Shown: positions 31,228 through 33,613 of the stretch, piece by piece
Layout of the letters: each line of letters opens with the position of its first letter
How positions within the stretch are numbered: the stretch's first letter is position 1
NCBI GenBank assembly: GCA_028699175.1
Contig: JAQVVC010000004.1
Span: 1 to 33,613, forward strand
Origin: Bacilli bacterium
Lineage (GTDB): Bacteria > Bacillota_I > Bacilli_A > RF39 > UBA660
Length of the DNA: 33,613 nt
Direction: 5' to 3'
Notes under the pieces: generated by a model
The model's input: the letters and a program-made list of their open reading frames with translations, nothing else
Told to the model about the DNA's origin: nothing
Databases searched by the model: none
Position numbers and translations under genes: made by a program

Positions 31228-31321
31228 AATAACTCCTATAATTATTATGCTCTAATTTTTTATAATTATTAAGCCCATTTTAATTTTATATACATATAAT
31301 AAGAATATATATGGAGGATTA

Positions 31322-32029
31322 ATGAAAATAATAGAAAAAAAAGCTTTATTTAACTCATTAGAAAATAGTGCTTTAGGAAGTATTCTATTAAATAACAATC
31401 TGTTAATTTTTTATGAAAAAAATAATAGCATATCTATATATAATCAATATTTAGAAAAAACTGGAAATTTATATGTTAATAATAAATATATTACAGGAAC
31501 AATCTTTGATGATAAAATATATTTAATAAAGCGCAAAGAAGAAGATAAAATATATATAGTTAATGATATTTTAAAAGAGTATGACCTTTTAAAACCCAAT
31601 TTCCATAATAATGAAAAAATTATAGATATAACAAATAACAAAAATAATTTAATTATTGCGACTAATTATAATGTTTATAGTTATAATATTAAAAAAGATG
31701 AATTAGAAAATATAATAACTCAAGAAACCAAAAATATAATTGGTTATAATAATATTTTATATAAACAAAGTATAGATGGCGTTATATCACGATTTAATGA
31801 ATGCACTAATAATATTACCGCAATTTTATATTATAATAAATTATTATATATAGCACATCAAAAGGATAATAATTCATATATTAGTTTAATTAATAATAAT
31901 GGTAATATTATAAATCATTTTTATATGGAAAAAGATATTAAAATAATATCCATGATGCATAACGGAGTATTTTTGATACTATTAATTAAAAAAAATAACA
32001 AATTTGATTATATTTATTATTTAAAATGA
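31322..32029 (+). CDS. Predicted beta-propeller-like protein, function unknown
   Basis: This 235-residue protein is not recognised. It is beta-rich with several short repeats of about 40 residues, seen as ILLNNNLLIFYEKNNSISIYN, TIFDDKIYLIKRK and NKNNLIIATNYNVYSYN; this pattern suggests a small propeller, perhaps a fragment or partial one. There is no signal peptide. A GGAGG ribosome site precedes the ATG and a TATAAT lies at 31295-31300. Its stop sits next to a shared terminator with the convergent amidase. Composition is as AT-rich as the addAB region. Confidence 0.7.
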   Translation: MKIIEKKALFNSLENSALGSILLNNNLLIFYEKNNSISIYNQYLEKTGNLYVNNKYITGTIFDDKIYLIKRKEEDKIYIVNDILKEYDLLKPNFHNNEKIIDITNNKNNLIIATNYNVYSYNIKKDELENIITQETKNIIGYNNILYKQSIDGVISRFNECTNNITAILYYNKLLYIAHQKDNNSYISLINNNGNIINHFYMEKDIKIISMMHNGVFLILLIKKNNKFDYIYYLK

Positions 32030-32030
32030 A

Positions 32031-32055
32031 AAAATAAAGACTTAATCTTTATTTT
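32031..32055. terminator. Bidirectional intrinsic terminator
   Basis: AAAATAAAGA (32031-32040) pairs perfectly with TCTTTATTTT (32046-32055) around a 5-base loop. It serves the convergent genes ending at 32029 and 32049; the amidase stop (32049-32051) is in one arm. Confidence 0.75.
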
Positions 32056-33613
32056 ATTGGTATTTTTAATTCTTGGCCAACTTCTAATAAACTATTTTTT
32101 AATTCATTGATTTCTTTTATTAATGTAACAGAAATATTATAATTATTAGCTATCGACCATATACTGTCTCCGTTTTTTACAATATATATTTCATAATCTT
32201 TTTGCCTTGGAAGTGAAACAGTCAATTTTTGGCCTACTGTTAATAAGTTACTTTGTAAATTATTTATTTTTTTTATTTCATCAACTGTCATTTTATTTAT
32301 GCTTGCTATACTCCATAGGGTATCTCCTGCTTTAACAATATATATGCCACTTTCTTCTGGGATATTTGTTTCTAAACCAGGAATTATTAATTCCTGCCCT
32401 ATTGATAATATATTATTTGTTAAATTATTGGTAGACTTTATATTATCAACTGTAGTATTAAACATCCTTGCTATAGAGTATAAAGTATCTCCTACTTTTA
32501 CAATATATGAGCTTCCTTCTTTAGGAATACCTTGATTTAATCCTGGTATTGTTAATTTTTGGCCTATTGATAATATATTACTTGTTAAATTGTTGGTAGA
32601 CTTTATAGCTTCAACTGTAGTATTAAACATCCTTGCGATAGAGTATAAAGTGTCTCCTGCCTTTACAGTATATGAGTCTTCTTCAGGAATACCTTGATTT
32701 AATCCTGGTATTGTTAATTTTTGGCCTATTGATAATATATTACTTGTTAAATTGTTGGTAGACTTTATAGCTTCAACTGTAGTATTAAACATCCTTGCGA
32801 TAGAGTATAAAGTGTCTCCTGCCTTTACAGTATATGAGTCTTCTAATGAGGGACTCTTATAAATAAAGCCCATATATTCAGTTATTGCTTTAACTGTGGC
32901 TTCAGCATAATCAGCCCAATTTCTTTGTAATCTTACAATATCATTTGGATTATCTAAAAACCCATATTCTACAATTACCACCTGTAAATTATTTGTATCT
33001 CTCATTATATAATAATAGTCTTGGCTAGGATCAACTAGAGATGACTTTTGATAAACTGTTCTTGTTTTTTGACCAGCAGAACCAATATTAGTTAAAATTT
33101 TGTTTGCTAATTGTGGGGTGTTTCTTAATGCATATATCACTTCAGCGCCCTCTCCTCCTCCTGAGTTTATATGGTTAGAAACCACTATAGCGTTTTTAAC
33201 ATCTCCAAATGGTTGTTTTATTCGATTAATTCTTTCAGTATAGGTTAAATCTTCATCATTTTCTCTAGTCATATGATAGGGCACACCTAACTCTTTAAAC
33301 CTACTTGCCATGTATTTAGATATTTGCAAGCTTTTTTCTTTTTCAATTATTTGCGGACTAACTGCTCCTGGATCACTTCCTCCATGGGCCGGATCTATAA
33401 CCACACCTACAAAATCTAATCCACTGTCTTCTAAAGTGTCTCCACAAGTAGCTAATGGCGAATATAAATAAATTAATGCACTCCATGTATTTCTTCCTAC
33501 GATTCCATCAGAGGTAAGTCGATTATTTGTTTGAAATTTTCTAACGGCTATATTTGTTGATGAACCAAATATCCCATCTGTTGGGCCTTGATAATACATT
33601 AATTCCGTTAGTA
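32049..33613 (-). CDS. N-acetylmuramoyl-L-alanine amidase with peptidoglycan-binding and five LysM domains, N-terminus off the right edge
   Basis: The minus-strand frame is open to the window edge (LTEL precedes the ATG at 33599 without a stop), so the start lies outside and a signal peptide cannot be seen. The order is a peptidoglycan-binding-1 domain (GPTDGIFGSSTNIAVRKFQ), an Amidase_3 zinc domain, then five LysM domains. The amidase has IDPAHGGSDPGA, EKSLQISKYMASRFKELG, SNHINSGGGEG and VIVEYGFLDN, giving the two zinc His, the zinc Glu and the catalytic Glu. It should cut between MurNAc and L-Ala. The LysM units share YTVKAGDTLYSIARMFN-like text; units 1 and 2 come from a 160-base perfect tandem DNA repeat, units 3-5 are divergent. 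It may act in cell separation. Confidence 0.92.
   Translation of the reverse strand, partial: LTELMYYQGPTDGIFGSSTNIAVRKFQTNNRLTSDGIVGRNTWSALIYLYSPLATCGDTLEDSGLDFVGVVIDPAHGGSDPGAVSPQIIEKEKSLQISKYMASRFKELGVPYHMTRENDEDLTYTERINRIKQPFGDVKNAIVVSNHINSGGGEGAEVIYALRNTPQLANKILTNIGSAGQKTRTVYQKSSLVDPSQDYYYIMRDTNNLQVVIVEYGFLDNPNDIVRLQRNWADYAEATVKAITEYMGFIYKSPSLEDSYTVKAGDTLYSIARMFNTTVEAIKSTNNLTSNILSIGQKLTIPGLNQGIPEEDSYTVKAGDTLYSIARMFNTTVEAIKSTNNLTSNILSIGQKLTIPGLNQGIPKEGSSYIVKVGDTLYSIARMFNTTVDNIKSTNNLTNNILSIGQELIIPGLETNIPEESGIYIVKAGDTLWSIASINKMTVDEIKKINNLQSNLLTVGQKLTVSLPRQKDYEIYIVKNGDSIWSIANNYNISVTLIKEINELKNSLLEVGQELKIPIK
32523..32844. repeat. Perfect 160-base tandem duplication encoding two LysM domains
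   Basis: The 160 bases at 32523-32682 recur without any difference at 32685-32844 (period 162 bases = 54 residues). Third and later LysM units further down the gene are clearly diverged in DNA. The exact identity shows a recent duplication or gene conversion. Confidence 0.93.

Noticed and set aside
1..33613. Mycoplasma-type code with TGA as Trp
   Set aside because: TGA ends genes at several tight junctions and Trp in conserved motifs is encoded by TGG.
1..33613. CRISPR array, insertion sequence, prophage or toxin-antitoxin pair
   Set aside because: No spaced direct repeats, transposase motifs, phage structural genes or toxin-antitoxin motifs were seen; the only tandem repeats are inside coding sequence.

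Overview
The window reads as chromosome of a very AT-rich, walled Gram-positive-type bacterium in the low-GC Bacillota (Bacilli, possibly an uncultured gut lineage of the RF39 kind; the lineage is inference). Support: rplM-rpsI, parA-parB with an MscS channel and a DUF951 gene downstream, AddAB-type recombination nuclease, an HrcA/CIRCE-controlled Hsp20, a FabK-type enoyl-ACP reductase, a VanY-like carboxypeptidase and a LysM amidase (so peptidoglycan is present). TGA is a genuine stop (for example the 4-base ATGA junction near 2178-2181, and the gene ending at 32029), so this is code 11 and not a mycoplasma code. I saw no tRNA, rRNA, CRISPR array, insertion sequence or prophage. No gene-free stretch exceeds 300 bases.

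Layout. 1-4870 (minus): one long operon parA, parB, MscS channel, DUF951, AbgT-family transporter and a CTP-dependent lipid-kinase family gene that runs off the left edge. 4909-5919 (plus): fabK alone, divergent from parA. 5902-10333 (minus): rplM-rpsI behind a consensus promoter and a candidate L13 leader, a terminator, then tilS-ftsH behind their own consensus promoter. 10359-13860 (minus): gltX and a DUF2079 membrane protein. 13858-14356 (minus): hsp20 with a CIRCE operator on its promoter. 14367-18208 (minus): three genes of unrecognised function, with a TTG start and a good promoter. 18252-20444 (plus): a secreted, membrane-anchored thermonuclease, a single-pass membrane protein with a long disordered cytoplasmic part, and a small acidic protein. 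20418-21694 (minus): an HD hydrolase fused to a kinase-like domain with a ruined P-loop. 21746-24010 (plus): a small membrane protein, a trypsin-fold protein that has lost catalytic His and Ser, a VanY-like D,D-carboxypeptidase and a small protein. 24015-30908 (plus): addB-addA and a helicase IV-like protein, a DNA repair block with extremely Asn/Ile/Lys-rich products. 30892-33613: a secreted Cys-containing small protein (minus), a propeller-like protein (plus), and an N-acetylmuramoyl-L-alanine amidase with five LysM domains (minus, runs off the right edge).

How the genes fit together. Most are housekeeping: chromosome partition, protein quality control (FtsH, Hsp20), tRNA charging and modification (GltX, TilS), ribosome, double-strand break repair and cell-wall remodelling. 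The least explained parts are the three-gene operon at 14392-18154, the dead trypsin-fold protein at 21998-22810, the HD plus pseudo-kinase fusion at 20433-21638, the nuclease with an InlB-like repeat at 18275-19051, and the FtsH with an added C-terminal Rho-N/SAP-like segment.

Regulatory architecture is readable: several consensus sigma-A promoters with exact 17-base spacing, several extended -10 (TGN-TATAAT) promoters placed so near the start codon that leaders would be only about 7-13 nt, and intrinsic terminators whose stems contain the stop codons of the genes they serve, several of them shared by convergent genes.
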